A DNA stretch of 64,000 nucleotides, from positions 21,346,533-21,410,532 of the forward strand of contig JAKZAP010000001.1 of NCBI GenBank assembly GCA_023053575.1, given 5' to 3'. This document shows, piece after piece, positions 1 to 12,861 of the stretch (position 1 is the stretch's first letter; every line of letters begins with the position of its first letter). Both the position numbers and the translations under genes were made by a program. Under the pieces are notes generated by a model that saw nothing but the letters and a program-made list of their open reading frames with translations, was not told where the DNA came from and did no database searches. This stretch comes from Branchinecta lynchi (taxonomy: Eukaryota; Arthropoda; Branchiopoda; Anostraca; Branchinectidae).

Positions 1-740
1 CTTCCTGATGTACTAGGACAGCGAAACTGGGCTGGCGTATCAAGGACTCGAACAAATTCACTTGAGAATCGTAGTTTGCGAGATCTGACCATCCTAGGGG
101 GAGTGTAGGAATGGGGAATACGGAATACGGACTTTAAAATAGGCGATCTGATTTGAATGAAGCTTGGCAAGTGGAAAGAGGGGTCAGATGTTCCGTGTCA
201 AGTCCGGACCAGCGCCGATACTTTAAACGCTTAGAGTCGATGGATCGGGATGGAGCAAAAGCCCTAGATACGTTCTTGACAGAACTAGACCATATCGGGG
301 CTCTTTGGGGGGAGTTGAAGGGGGTTTCTCAGAATCCCTTAAGGACCTGGCACAATGCAAGTTGGACATGCGGCCTAGTTTGTTATTTGGTTTGGACCGG
401 ATCTGGCCAGGATAGGAGGAGGATGAACCGGAAACCGGAAATTTTTAGATATGCTCCTATTGGAGTCAAACTTGAAGGACGAGAAGAGGGTCAGAGATAC
501 GACATCTATGTGTCCTGATCGTATTTGGCCACAGGGGGGAAGTTGGAGGGGGAGTCCCTGAAATTTTGTTTCTCGCACAGGGGCCAAACGAGTGAAGTGG
601 TCTGAATGAAACTTGGAAAGTAAAGAGACGATGTGCCCTAGATGACATATTTTAGGGTCCAGACCGAATCTGAACACCGGGCGGGGGGGGGGGGGTACCA
701 AATCACGACAAGTGCTCGAACTCGAGCGAAACTTGATAGC
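1..740. mobile_element. Family A element, left end cut by the window
   Basis: The stretch contains array units typical of family A: GGGATGGAG, GGAGTTGGAGGGGG, ACCGGAAATTTT and repeated variants of AATGAAACTTGG, plus a G homopolymer near 684. The long open frames here are translations of these units. The outer end is outside the window and the inner end near 740 fades into unique sequence. Confidence 0.6.
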
Positions 741-929
741 CGATAAAAGTAGACGTCTACTTTCCAATTTACATAACATTAACTGATAAAATTCATAAAA
801 CAAAATAAGATTAAGTAGTTGTCAACTATCCGCCGTGACATGTGTGAACTATTCAGTCACATTTGCACTCGTTTCTAGCTGGTGATTTCTAACGGGCCTA
901 TTTGCAAATTATGTTCACACGCCCAGCCC
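741..929. other. No feature recognised
   Basis: AT-rich unique sequence between a repeat and a tRNA-like stretch; I see no coding or structural signal. Confidence 0.5.
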
Positions 930-1003
930 CTCTGTAGCTCAATTGATTAGAGCGCCGGTGCGTGACGCCGAAGTCTGCAGGTTCAAATCTCGCATGAGGT
1001 TAT
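930..1003 (+). tRNA. tRNA-like sequence (degenerate tRNA or SINE head)
   Basis: A good A box (TGTAGCTCAATTGATTAGAG), with a perfect GCTC/GAGC D stem, is followed about 30 bp later by a B box (GGTTCAAATC). The acceptor ends pair only at the outer four bases (CCTC/GAGG) and the anticodon stem cannot form five pairs around a seven-base loop. A working tRNA is therefore unlikely, and a tRNA-derived SINE head or tRNA pseudogene is the better reading. Confidence 0.55.
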
Positions 1004-1374
1004 TTTTTGTTCTTCAGTTCACTACCGTCATAAAATTGTTGCTAAAACCGAAATAATCTAATACAAAACAAAAAATTTGTTATATACCTGGTAGTTTTGT
1101 AATATCCACTGTGCTCGTCTCGACATCCAGCCGCCGGGAACTTCTATGTGTGGATTGTCGCTTTGAAGTATGTAGAAGGTTCATTGTTTCTGTTATTGAC
1201 GTGATGTTGACTGTCATAGCTGGAACCGCATGGTGGAGGTCTGCAACTGGGGTAGCTGTTGATGACAGCAGAACATATCCCAGTATCAACAGCTTATTTA
1301 GTATATCTAGAATCTGCAAAGCAAATTTTTTGTATTGCATAGTCGTCGTTCAGTTAGAAGGTTGCAGGAGCTAA

Positions 1375-1525
1375 TACTTTATCCAAGACATATTTTGGAC
1401 GAGGGGGTGCTCAGGGGGTGCTTCATTTTTTTTTCTCTTTCTTTTCTTGTCTTTTCTTTCATACTCCATTTGTGACTTGTGTCTTAAAAATGGGAAATAA
1501 ATTTCATTCATTCATTCACTTGGGT
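1375..1525 (+). repeat. 3' tail of a LINE-type retroelement with (ATTC)n end
   Basis: A pyrimidine-rich stretch, TACTCCATTTGTGACTTG, then GGGAAATAAATT and a short CATT/ATTC simple repeat. The same layout (TACTCC..., then AATAAA, then a short end repeat) is seen after the reverse transcriptase remnant at 27967 and at 36575-36670, so these look like 5'-truncated copies of one LINE group. Confidence 0.5.
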
Positions 1526-2248
1526 ACCACCGTACAGCCTCCGTGGGTACCAACTGGGCACTTATTGTACAACCATTTATACATAGTACCCCCTCGATTT
1601 TTTATCCTCTCATGAAAGATTGTTCGCTCGGGCATTTGTGGCTTTCGTTTTTTTTATTTTGTCTTTCTTGTTAGTCTACCAGTCTTATAATAATTATAAT
1701 TTATTTTTGACCCACAAATCGTACAAGACGAAAACAGTGGAGTACAAAAGAAAATAAGAAGACATAATTAGGGAAAACACAACACATACAAACAAAATCT
1801 ACTCAAGAGTCAAACAGACGAATAAGCCCGTGAGACGGCGACAGACGCGCGTACGCCGTTTCGGACTGTTCTCTGTGGAGAACAGACAATTTCTCTGTGA
1901 TATCCGGTAGCGAGTACTTACTAATAATTTTATAATTTGTTTGCAATAATTTATTTTGCAAGAATTTGTTTGCAATAATTTTTCTGTTCTTTAGTTTTTT
2001 GCTTTTTCGCATTTATTTGACATGTCTCAAATAAACACAGAATATTCATTAGCTTCGTTGAATGTTAGTTAAATTTAACTTTGACAGAGCCGTTTTCATC
2101 TACTTGCTATGGCAAAAGTCAACTGCTTCAGCCAGAGTGGCTATAAGAATGCCCGAATGGGTGTGTTGGGTGACTTGCTCTTCATTTTATTACTTAAGCC
2201 AAATCTGCACCGATCAAAGAAGCCTACCGCTACTGTAAATCAAAGTTA
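1526..2248. other. No gene recognised
   Basis: AT-rich; includes duplicated TTTGCAATAATTT phrases at 1938-1985. No splice-bounded open frame or element end seen. Confidence 0.45.
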
Positions 2249-2488
2249 AACAATGCATAAAACGGATACGTCAGCTACGATGCTTCGACGGGGAGATGTT
2301 GGCCCTTCTTGGCAAGGGTCCTCGTCAGGCTGTTGAACGTCAGGGGCAACGTTGGGAAAGAAAAGAATTTGCATTCCCAGCGTAGTCCCTGAATGAAAGA
2401 ATTATCGCTGCCAAAGCATCGTAGCTAACGCATCCGTTTTATGCGTTGTTTGAATATATGTTTCCCAGTCAGCTTGGGCTCAAAAGGA
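2249..2488 (+). mobile_element. Family D foldback element
   Basis: Arms near 2255-2290 and 2415-2455 are inverted copies (GCATAAAACGGATACGTCAG against a degenerate complement), with GGCCCTTCTTGGCAAGGGTC in the middle and CCAGTCAGCTTGGGCT on the right. The same modules occur at 32194, 48258 and, in part, at 53480. No open frame of note, so the element is non-autonomous. Confidence 0.65.
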
Positions 2489-2892
2489 CTATTTAATGAA
2501 AGTCAAGCTTCACCCGTTATCAGCTGGTAGCGTTATTTTGTGTCTGGAAGAGTCAAAATTGCCATTCTTTCTTTTATGAATATGTAAGCTAATCTAACTA
2601 AATACGACCAGTGAATGTTTTCGAGATAAGAAATGAGAACTGATATAATGAAAAAAACAAACATAGATGGACAAACCTCGACATTAATTCTGTGTAGAAT
2701 TTGAATGTTCTGAAGGGAGTTTTAAGGGAGCTAAATTGGAGGCATTCTAGCAAGTTGCCAGTTCAAAACAGGATTAGGTGCGACCGTGGGATTTTATGAT
2801 GAGGCGATCCGGAAGCAACCCAATGGGCATGCGCAAAACTCAGCTCAACAAAAATCAAATCAAAGGAAAAATAGTTTGATGGGGTATGAATA

Positions 2893-3645
2893 ACAAGACC
2901 AAAGATTTTGATGGGAAACTTAATATTAGGGTTTGTCTTCGACAGACAAATTTCATTATCTGTTTTGACGGAACTGATCGAAACTTCCTGCCTTACGTCT
3001 GCCCAATTTCCGCTTTCGGCCGAAGTCCGGGTGAACTAATTAACCGGCAAAAATAAAGTTCAAAACGAATTCAGCGTATCTCATTACCCGTATATCGAAC
3101 ATTAATCAACTTCAGATACTATTTTGCTCGTAACAAATTTTCCGGTCTCAGTCGGATTCTGGGCGAATTATATGTCCGGGTAAAAAATTAACTTTTGTTT
3201 TTTTTTAATTTCCGGTTTTGTCCGGATTCCGCGCGAAATACTGTCCGGGTAGAAAATGATTCTCACACAAGTGTTCAGCATGCCTCCTTACCCTGAAATC
3301 GAACATGTAATCAACTTCAAATAAAAGTTATCCTTTTAACAAATTTTCTGGTTTTGTTCGGATTCCGGACGAACTACTTGTCCGGCGAGAACACGGTTTT
3401 CATCATCGTGTTCAGCATATATTCTTACCCCTCAATCGACCATCTCATTAGCTGTTAACAAATATTTGTTTTGCCCCTCAGTTTGAACCCCCTTCCCCAG
3501 CCCGAAATATAGGGCTGTACAGCCCATCTACGAACTCGACATGTCCCTTGACTCAAAGAATCCTCACACCAAGTTTCATCTAAATGTCTCGTTCCCTTCG
3601 AGAGTTGCTGACAGACGGACGGACAGACGTTTTGGGATCCCAAAA
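2893..3645 (+). mobile_element. Family B hairpin-ended element
   Basis: Starts ACAAGACCAAAG and ends with the palindrome TTTTGGGATCCCAAAA, preceded by ACGGACGGACAGACG. Inside are several degenerate units of the 137-bp array (TCCGGTTT..., GGATTCCG..., CGAACTAC, TTGTCCGG, TTCAGCAT, CTTACCCC). Small open frames here are array translations. Confidence 0.72.
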
Positions 3646-4450
3646 AGTGAATAATTTTTCGCATTATTGATTACGAAATATTTAGTATTCTTTATTTCTT
3701 TTAACAGTTTGTTTTGAGGTTCATATGTCATTTCTTCCTATCAATCAGCCATATTTTCAAGTAGAGAAGTTTTATTCGGTAACGTATCCTGCACTGTCTG
3801 ATCCATTGAATAATTCATCAGCGTGCGGAATTTACGGAATCATTGGCGTTACTTATTGATCATTTTTATGGAACATACCTTCCGGCCAAGTGCCATATAC
3901 CGATCACTTTTCCGTCGGTCGGTCGGTCAGTCCGGTGTGTGCGAGTTACGGTACTTCGAGATGGGCTAGCACGATGAAACTTGGCAGACATATTAGGGAC
4001 CCGACCAAACTAGCTTGGAAATAGTCATTTGCCCGATCCGACCATCGTGGGGGCAGGGAGGGGAGTAGGAATCCGGAATTTAGTGGCATGCATAACTTTC
4101 GAACGGGTGATCCGATCTTAATGAAACTTGAAATTTGGAAAGATATCGTGTCTCTGATATCCCTTTTCAAGTCCGGCCCGGATCCGGTGAATGTGTGGGG
4201 AGTCTGAGGGGGAACCGGAAATCATGAGACACGCTTAGAGTGGAGCGATCGGGATGAAACTTGGTGGGAGGAAGAAGCACAAGACCTAAGTACATCGTCA
4301 ACACAACTGCGCCAGGAATTGGAGAAGGGGTTAAGGTACTTCCAGGTGGGCTGGGACGATGAAGCTTGGCAGGCATATTGAGACCCAACCAGATTGACAT
4401 GAATATATAACTTGATATTTGCAAAGACCTCATATCTGAGATGTAGGGGA

Positions 4451-5689
4451 GCTCGGGGTTGGATCGGACACGGGGTTGGTCTGGACACCCGCAAAACAAA
4501 TATTAAAAGTTGTCGCTAAAATCGGAAAAAAATACATAACATCTAGCTTCTAGTGATCTAACTTTGTACTAAAGTTTCATGGTACTTGCTTTTCTGGTTT
4601 TGACAAAAAGTTAAAAAATTGGTTTTCTCGAGGTAAAAGTTTTTAGCTCATTGTCGGTTAAAAAGCTGTACGTCCAAGATTAGCGATAATTGGAAGGCGA
4701 TTAAATGACAATATGACAGCTTAGTAATTGCGGTGTGTAGCCTGCTTAGTATTTTCAAGCTAGATCAGTTAGTTTTCCTGTAGTACGCCATTTTGTTATT
4801 TCAGTCAGGGTGGGGTTGGTCCGGACAGTCTTTGTCTACTGATATGACAGACAAAACCGAAACTGACTTAGAAAATGCTAAAAGATAATATCAGAACCTT
4901 ATCGTATTATTTGTTAACAGAATTACTTTGAAAAATGAACGCGCTAAAAAGAGATCCGAAGAAACACCACAACCGAAGAATACTGGTTAGTAGTATTGTC
5001 TACAATAAAGTAAAAAATTAGATTTTTTTATTTAATGACTTAATATATATAACTTTGCTTGCGATATTTTCAAGGAGCAAAAAGAAATACTTATTCTTCC
5101 TTATGAAGTTAAATTTGGGTCGGAAAGTCGAAAGAAAAGGAGGTTCTTTGAATGAAAGTTCGTTGAGGGGCTTGAAGATATTCTTTCTGGAAATGAGTGG
5201 GCCTAAAATCATCTTTCTGTAGAATCGATTCGAGAAATCGGTCCAACTAAAGATGGACGGAACTTTGCCGATATAATTTTGAAGTTACCAGTCTCTGGAA
5301 TTGCTAGGTTAGCTGAAAGGACAAATGAAGGATTTTCACTTTAACGCTACCTCGGCTCTTGAAACATTTGTTTTCTTTAGTTTTTTGTTTACTTTTGAGC
5401 TGCGATATTATCATTTCCACTTTTTAACATATTTAGATAAAGTCGAATAAAAAAACAATACATTACAAACAATGTCCGAACCAACCCGAGGTCTGTCCGA
5501 ATCAACCCCATGGGTACGGGGTTGGTTTGGACAAATTGAAAAACAGAAATTCTTTTTTACTTAAAACTTGATGTAGGAAAAAATCTGAAAAAATTACCAG
5601 CTATTCTCCCAGACATTCTACACATTTGACAACAAAAACGATGTAAATTCGCAAGAAAAGGAAAATTAGTGTCCGGGTCAACCCCGAGC
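4451..5689. mobile_element. 1.24-kb terminal-inverted-repeat DNA element
   Basis: The ends are CTCGGGGTTGGATCGGACAC and the complement of CTCGGGGTTGACCCGGACAC, a 20-bp TIR with few mismatches, and family A sequence resumes on both sides. The phrase GGGGTTGG followed by CGGACA recurs internally (near 4471, 4811, 5477, 5500 and 5518). No intact transposase. Target-site duplication unclear. Confidence 0.68.
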
Positions 5690-6042
5690 CCTATCATATC
5701 AGGTCGGGGCAGGATCCAAAGGGGGGGGGGACAACTGGAAATCGTGGGACATACTCAGAGTGGAGCAATCGGGATGAAACTTGGTGGGAAGAATAAGCAC
5801 AAGCCCTAGATACATCAGTGAAAGAACGGGACCGGATTCGATTATCGGGGGGAGTTGGAGGGGGGGGGGGTCCGTAATTTCGGTAATCGGAGTTCAGGTA
5901 CTTCCAGATGTGTTAGGACGATGAACTTGGCTGAAACATTACAGACTGGACAAGTTTGGCTTAGAAATTATAGTATAAGTATAAAAAACACTTTTAAGCA
6001 CAATTTACATTTTCTTGATCCCCTTGAGCCCCTTATCATTTT

Positions 6043-7134
6043 TAGTGAAGTGTTTCTTGGAAAAATCCACTATTGCGAGCGCTGTAGGAGCTTTCGCTTT
6101 CCGGTTTTCACCGTATTTGTGGAGCTCATAACTCGTGAACCAGTGCAAGTATCGAGTTCAAACTTGGTGCACTTGTGGGTATTGGGGTCTAGTCGTGCCT
6201 TTTGAGGGTTTCACCCCCAACACCCACCCACTACACAAACCAAAAACAGTTTACATAGTTTAAGAGACTTTGGAAGCAACAATACTTTTTATCTCCGATT
6301 TCAGTCAAAGACAGAGCAATTTACTACTAAGGTCTGTCAGAACAAGACCGATATACCGGATGAATTTTCCCTGATTGCCCAGTGAATAGTGTTCGTAATT
6401 GACCAGACCTGGACACAGGACGATGAAATTCCTTGTACTTGTAGATCCTAGGGCTGGGAAATTACTTTCAGAGTTACACCTCCCCCACCCACCCCATTCA
6501 AGGGCAACTGGGCCTAGATTGCCCAGGAGTAAACTTCGTTACCCGTGACAGGAATCAACTGGTATCAAGTTGAAACTTGGTAGGCTTGTGAGCATTGGGG
6601 TCTCTTTTTGCTCTTTGCGGGCCCCAAACCGCACCTCCACTTGGTTCAGGAGCAATTCTGCCCGGATAGCCCATTTTTTATGTTTTTAACTTGACAATAA
6701 CTGGAGATAGGGCGATGAAGTTGCTTTGTGCTTCTGGATCATCTAGTTGGGAGTATTAATATGGAGCTGAACCCTCCCCCACCCTCCCCGCTGATGGGCA
6801 AGTGGTTTGTTTGCCCATCAGTAAAGTTTTTGACCCGTGACTGGAATCAGACTCTAAGTTGGTATAGTCGAAGATATTTAGGTCTAGATATGGAATTTGA
6901 GGTAATCTCGACCTCCCCCCCCCCTTCCGTTCATGGGTAACTGGGCCCAGATTTGTCTGTGACAATACAATGATTTGGTTTTATTACACTTGTTATTACC
7001 TTGCTAATGGAAAAGAGGTTTACAGAGTCGGACTGGCCGGCTCATTTTTTTTATTGTTGGGGATGTGATTTTTCTTGGTTCTAACGCTGTTTGTACATAA
7101 GATTTCACCCTCCACGGTCTGAGCTCTTGCGCAC
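6043..7134 (-). mobile_element. Family C hairpin-ended element inside family A
   Basis: The hairpin end at 6043-6075 is a decayed form of the TAGTGGA...TCCACTA palindrome and is followed by GCGAGCGCTGTA. The far end at about 7120-7134 is GAGCTCTTGCGCAC. Units of about 147 bp carry GGGCCCAGATTGCCC, AAACTTGGT and G/C-rich tracts. The insertion divides the E array of the host element. Confidence 0.68.
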
Positions 7135-7700
7135 TTGTTACCTAAAGGGTTTTCCTTAGAAATTAATTTCTAGCTCCCTGAAGTACGCTTCTTAACCGCA
7201 CAGTAAAAAAAAAATACTTTTGACCAAACGATACATTTCACGATCCTCTAGGGCGCATGATGTTTGCGCCAGATAAATGAGTTTTTAGTACCCTTAAAGT
7301 GCGCATCTTTACCGAAAAGTGAAAAAAATACTTTTGACCAAACAGTATATATACGTGGTCACGAAGGGCCCATGATCATTTTTGCCTCTCTTATAAGTGA
7401 ATTCCTTTAAGTACAAAAAATAATTATAGTCTACATTTTCGTGATCCCGATGAGCCTATAATCGCTTTTGTCTTAAGGGTTTTGCTTACATATGAATTTC
7501 TAGCAACCTTAAAGTGCGTATCATCACACAAAGTGCACAAACAAAATATTGTTTATCAAGTGATTTCCATGGGTCCATGATCATGCTTATCTTATCGGGT
7601 TGTGCTTACGAACAATCACGACAAACCCACAAATTGGCAAATTCCTACTTTCATCCTATGACCCAGCCTTGCAAGGGCCATATGAGCTTCAAGCTCTTAT

Positions 7701-9478
7701 TCTATTAGATGTAGCTGTTGATTCAGTTGATTGGTAGTAATCTCTATTTCCGCCAGATCAGTTCACTTCTTTAAAGGACCTGTCTTACCTATAATACTAA
7801 TGCAACCTACTTCCATAATCACTCCGTTTATTTCTAAACACGGAGACCCCAATTTCGCACGGTGCATTCTAACCCCTGTAACAAGACCACGCTGATTTTC
7901 TCACTTGTCGTGTTCTGATATCTTCGATGTGTATCACGCTGCCGACGGCTCTCTGCGAGAATTTTTTCCATCAGAAAAAACGGTTATGTGAATTGTTTCC
8001 CTGTTTTCGCTTCAAGTCAACGTGTCTCGGAAAAGGCTTAAAACAGACAAATCCATGGGTTATTGGTTGAAAGCACAGCATAGTTTTAAAGTATTCAAAT
8101 ATTTTAAAATACTGTAAGTTGAAGAGTATATAGTGGGAGGGGTCCTTTAATAGTTTGATGGGAGATTATGTTAAACAATAAAATAAAATAAATTAATATA
8201 TGATAGTAAGTAACTTTCAAAAGAAGACGTTCGAAGATTCCTCTTTTTTTCCATGTGCACTAATTTTAATTTTAATTTTAGATTAACGTTGAACCTAGGA
8301 CTGTTCGACAGCTTGGACGGGCGTCAAATAATTAGGCGTAAACTCGAGTATTTTCGTAGATTGTACTATTTCCTGATTGAACTCTGTGAGGCAAGACAGT
8401 TTTATGAAAGCGTAGCAAGCCCCTTCGATTTATCGGCTTATATAGTTCTTCTACTTGTACTAGTCTTCTACTTGTAATTTGTATCTTCGACTTCCCACAC
8501 TCGTTTCTCTTTTGTTTCTGGACATGAGGTTTCGGAAGGTCGAGCAGGGCCCGGTGAGAAACAGCGCGAATAGTAGGCCTACTAAACAACGTTAGGGGAG
8601 GGGAGTCACGCTTCGATCGAGTGTGCCTTTCCCGAATAGAATCAGAGATTGCAAACTAAACCATAACTGACAGAGCGATGCAAATAAAACGCATTATAAA
8701 ATGTCAACTTACATTCATTAGGTGACGAATATGTATATCCTTCGTGACTGTGCGCTCCCCCCAAACTGAGTCCCGACCCTGAACAAGCGTCAGTTAAAAC
8801 TCTGTCGAAAATCGCAGCAGACTGCTCTTCTCTTCCGCTAAGTTATGAGGCGTTTCGGAACAGCTTAGGAGGTGTGAATCTGTTCTGAATCTTGGCGCTT
8901 TATAATTACAGGCCGAGAGGAGGCGGATCGCGTGGCCGATTAGGTCATTTATCAGCCGATCGTTTGCCCCTGCTTTACATTATCCAAGGGTAGTGACAAA
9001 TAGGTATGTGTGGTATGGCATGCCGCACATACCAGAGATTTGATGACCCTGTAACCAATTATATTGCAGTATCGAGGTACCACCCATGGCAGTAAATTAT
9101 GAGAAATAGAAACTGCGAGTTTTTATGTCGCGTCTCTGTGAGTTTAAATGGCAGGGGCGGTAAGTCAAAGCTTAATAAACTAATATGAGAAATTGCTCTG
9201 ATCTCACTGCCATGCTTTGGGTTGCGTCAGCCGTTTCCGGAATGTGCTGCAAAAACTTCACAACCTAAAATGAACAGTTGCAAGTTTGTGTCCGCTCTCA
9301 TGTCACGGAGTTGATTTCTGTGAAGCTCATTCTCATATTCTAAATCTTTTTATTAATGCAAATTTGGAGTACAATAAACTCTTGGCAATACATTGTCATA
9401 ATCTCGCTCGTAAATGCCAAGAGCTCGGTGATTTAAGGTTGGAGTTGCTTGATAGAACTAACGGAGACGAGGATGGGA
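7701..9478. other. No gene recognised
   Basis: A stretch of about 1.8 kb without element ends I trust. It includes a (TTTTAA)n-like microsatellite at 8262-8282 and some GC-richer unique sequence at 8880-8960. Short open frames lack family resemblance. Confidence 0.4.
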
Positions 9479-10472
9479 ACAAGATGGGAAGATTAGATGG
9501 GATCCCAAAAATTTAACATTTGATCCAGACAATTGGGTCTTTTAGATATCCGGTCTTCGCCAGACTCCTTGAACATTTTTACTATTTTAGAAACAGAGTA
9601 AGGACAATGGATAATCATCTGAGAAAACCAAGTTCAGATATGGATTCAGCATGTGTGTATTTACCCCTTGATCAAAACTTCCTGCCTTACGCTACTTCTG
9701 CCAAACCTCCGGTTTCGACCGGAAATTAAAGCTCAAAAACGAGTTCAGCGTATCTGTTTACCCCTATGTCGAACATCAACTTAAGATAAAGTTTTAACTT
9801 TTAACAAATTTTCCGGTTTCAGCCGGATTCCGGGTGAACCATATGTCCGGGTATAAAATTATTGTCAAAAGAGGATTCAGCATGTTTTCTTACCCCTTAA
9901 TCCAACATCTAATCAACTTCAGATAAAACTTTTACTTTTAACAAATTTTCTGGTTTCGGTCGAATTCCGGGCGAACTACTTGTCCGACTAAAAAAAAAAA
10001 GGATTTTCATATAAATTTACAGCATTTCTTCTCTCCCCTCAATCGAACATCTAATCAACTTCAACTAAAACTTTTACTTTTAGCAAACTTTCCAGTTTTG
10101 GCCGGATTCCGGGCGAACTACTTGTTCGGCAAGAAAACGGTTTTAATTTTCGTGTACGTGTTCATATTTGCTTTACCCCTAAACCGACTATCACATTAGC
10201 TGTAAAAAAAAAAATGTATTCGCCCCTTAATTTGATCCCCCCTCGCCCACCCCTAAATGCTGGGCTACAGGTGTTACGGTGGTGTCATCTGCAGCCATAT
10301 TACAGGACCCATCTACGAACTCGACCTGTCCCTTGACTCAAAGAGTGACTCAAGTTTCGTCAAAATTTCTCATTCCCTTCGAGAGTTGTCGTGCTCACAG
10401 ACGTATGGACAGACGGACAACTTTTACGAACTCATAGCTAGTAAATAGCAGGTAAATTTTGGGATGCCAAAA
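9479..10472 (+). mobile_element. Family B hairpin-ended element
   Basis: Starts near GATGGGATCCCAAAAA and ends TTTTGGGATGCCAAAA with one substitution in the palindrome. About five units of the 137-bp array lie between 9690 and 10190. The run before the terminal palindrome keeps CAGACGTATGGACAGACGGAC. Confidence 0.7.
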
Positions 10473-10589
10473 CGGACTGCTCAGAAGCAGGTATTTCACC
10501 ACTGTTAAGAACCTTTCAGTGTTTCATACTCGGAAATAGCTCCGACTTCTTTAGAGTGTGTAAATTATTTAGTTAGTATATACGCACAG

Positions 10590-11040
10590 ACAAGAGCTTA
10601 CAGCTCATGTGGCGCTTGCAAGGATACATTAGCAAGGCAGCATTAGCAAGCCAGTTAGCAAGGTTCGCGCTGTCGAGATCGGATAGCTTTTTTATCCCCC
10701 CCCCCCCCCCTATAGTTCCCCCGAAACTGATGATAGTTTTGTAAGCAGTGGACATGCAGGGACTCTTCCCAAAGTTTTCGTATCAAGTCCGGACCTGAAA
10801 TAGTACATCTGGGGCAGCTATTATGCCTGCCACGAGATCCCGGTCCCCCTCCCTCCGGATGGTTGGATTCGAGAAGTGGCAATTTCCAAATCAATATCGT
10901 CAGGTCCCTGATAAACCTCGACGTGTCATCGTCTAGCCTGTGAGGAAGTACACGAACTCGCATTCACCGGACGACCGACCGACAGACGGAAAAGCGATCG
11001 TTATATCGGTACACTTGACCCGAGGTTATAGAGGAAGTGT
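10590..11040 (+). mobile_element. Short family A element
   Basis: The 5' end reads ACAAGAGCTTACAGCTCATG then TGGCGCTTGCAAGG. The centre is a reduced array with a C homopolymer (10687-10701). The 3' side carries CGACCGACCGACAGACGG and a decayed hairpin (ACACTT...AAGTGT). This is a strongly shortened copy. Confidence 0.65.
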
Positions 11041-11119
11041 AGCAAGTCTGCAACTTTAGAATAACAAGTATAAACACAGGACTAAGGGAACCATACTCGA
11101 ACTCAACCCAACCCCCTCA

Positions 11120-12526
11120 ACGCAAGCGCTCAGACGCGGATTGTGAAAGTAAAATGTTTTACAACCAGCTTTAGAACCAAGATATTTCACATCCCCAGTA
11201 ACCAAACAAGTATTTAAATAACCTAATTTGTAATCATCCCAGTTTAAAAGCTGTAAATGTAAACAAGCCGTGAGTATAAATCGAACAAATGTTGAAGATC
11301 TTGCACGAACAGCTTGAGCCAGTCCGACCATTTAATCCTCTTTTCTATTAGCAAGGTAATAACAAGTGCAATAAGCCAAATCGTAGCAGCCTAATACCCC
11401 CTCTGTCACAATTCATTAAGAACGGCATCTCATCGATCATATGACAAAACAGTCCAGTTTCCAACCGTTAATTGAAGAAGTATGACGCGTCGTCTTATTT
11501 GTTGCTGTTGCACCAAAATTCTCATCCATAGATATATCTCCCCAAATATACAAGAGTTGGATCTGAGACATGTCATAGACGAACTTCACTCATGGGAAAT
11601 CTGGGCTCAGCTGCCCATGAAAGGGAGGGGGGGGGGGGTCGAGACCCATCAGATGCGTATTTACACCTTTTTTCCCTCAAGTTTACCAGCTTATAGTTTG
11701 ATTACAGTCACGAGTCAAAAACTTTGTTCATGAGAAATTTGGGCCCACTTAGTACGCCGCATGGTCTTATTGGTTGCAGCTACACATCTGCATCTATAAA
11801 TACATATCCACAAGTACCTTGAATATACCAGCTTAGTGTTTGATTCCAGTCACGGATCAAAAACTTTACTCATGGGCAATTGGCCCACTTGCCCATGAAC
11901 GGGGACGGTGGGGAGTGGTTCAACTCCACATATAAATCCCCAACCCAATCATCCAAAAGCACAAAGGAATTTGATCGCCCTATCTCCAGTTATTGTCAAG
12001 TTAAAAACATTGAAAAATGGGCAGTCTGGGCCCAATCGCCCCTGAACCAAGTGGGGGTGGGGGTTGGGACCCGCAAAAAGAGACCCAAATGCTGACAAAC
12101 CTACCAAGTTTCAACTTGATAAATTTTGATTCCTGTCACGGGTAACGAACTTTACTCCCGGGCAATCTGGACCCAGTTGTCCAGAAACGGGATGGGTGGG
12201 GTAGGTGCAACTTTAAAAGTAGTTTCCCAGCCCTAGGATCTGCAAGTACAAGGAATTTCATCGTCTTATGTCCAACTCTGGTCAAGTTATGAACATTACT
12301 TACTCGGCAATCTGGGCCCATTTGCCCCTGAACCGGGTGGGTGTGGGGGGGGGTGGATCCCTAAAAAAGGCACAACTAGACCCCAATACCCACAAGTGTA
12401 CCAAGTTTGAACTTGATAATCGCACTCGTTCACGAGTTATGACCTCCACAAAATATGATGGAAACCGAAAACCGAAAGCGGCTACAGCGCTCGCAATAGT
12501 GGACTGTTCCAAGGAACACTCCACTA
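11120..12526 (+). mobile_element. Family C hairpin-ended element
   Basis: Starts CGCAAGCGCTCAGACG and ends with the near-perfect palindrome at 12497-12526 (TAGTGGACTGTTCC / GGAACACTCCACTA). The leader at 11120-11500 matches 16361-16760 in the second plus-strand copy. The array runs about 11560-12440 with roughly 147-bp units, CCAAGTTT phrases and G runs. Confidence 0.75.
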
Positions 12527-12861
12527 ATAACGTTTAATGGGCTAAGGCCTTGTGCGAAAACGTATGGGACAGGATATGAACTTATGCTCAGTTATTGCAT
12601 CGTATTTTGGTATTAATATTGTATTATTGTATCACAGTTTGATTAAAACTACTTCGTCAATCATAGGTTGTTTTAAAAAATCGTTATTTTTTGACATGTG
12701 GCACTTGTACGGTCCGAACGGGGGGGGGGGGTAGGCGTAATTACAACAATTTGTGACGTTTAAATTACAGACTGATTCGTTTATGAGCGAAAAAATTTCT
12801 CAATCACTGATTGTTATGTGATAGTGTACGATAACCTAAGATGTATCGTTCGTTGGTAGTT
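12527..12861. other. No feature recognised
   Basis: AT-rich spacer between a family C end and a family B hairpin; includes a G homopolymer at 12720-12731. Confidence 0.45.

Larger units (their letters stand above)
3867..7700 (-). mobile_element. Family A element carrying two later insertions
   Basis: The hairpin end is at 3867 (TATGG...CAAGTGCCATA) next to a GTCGG-rich stretch. The opposite end, GAGCTTCAAGCTC, is at about 7685. Between them are a GATGAAACTTGG array (3950-5945) and a second array, E (5985-6042 and 7135-7660), of units about 105-130 bp long with GATCAT, GGGCCC and CTTAAAGTGCG phrases. The element is split by a TIR element at 4451-5689 and by a family C copy at 6043-7134. Confidence 0.7.

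Noticed and set aside
930..1003. A functional tRNA gene
   Set aside because: A and B boxes are good, but acceptor and anticodon stems do not pair; kept only as a tRNA-like sequence.
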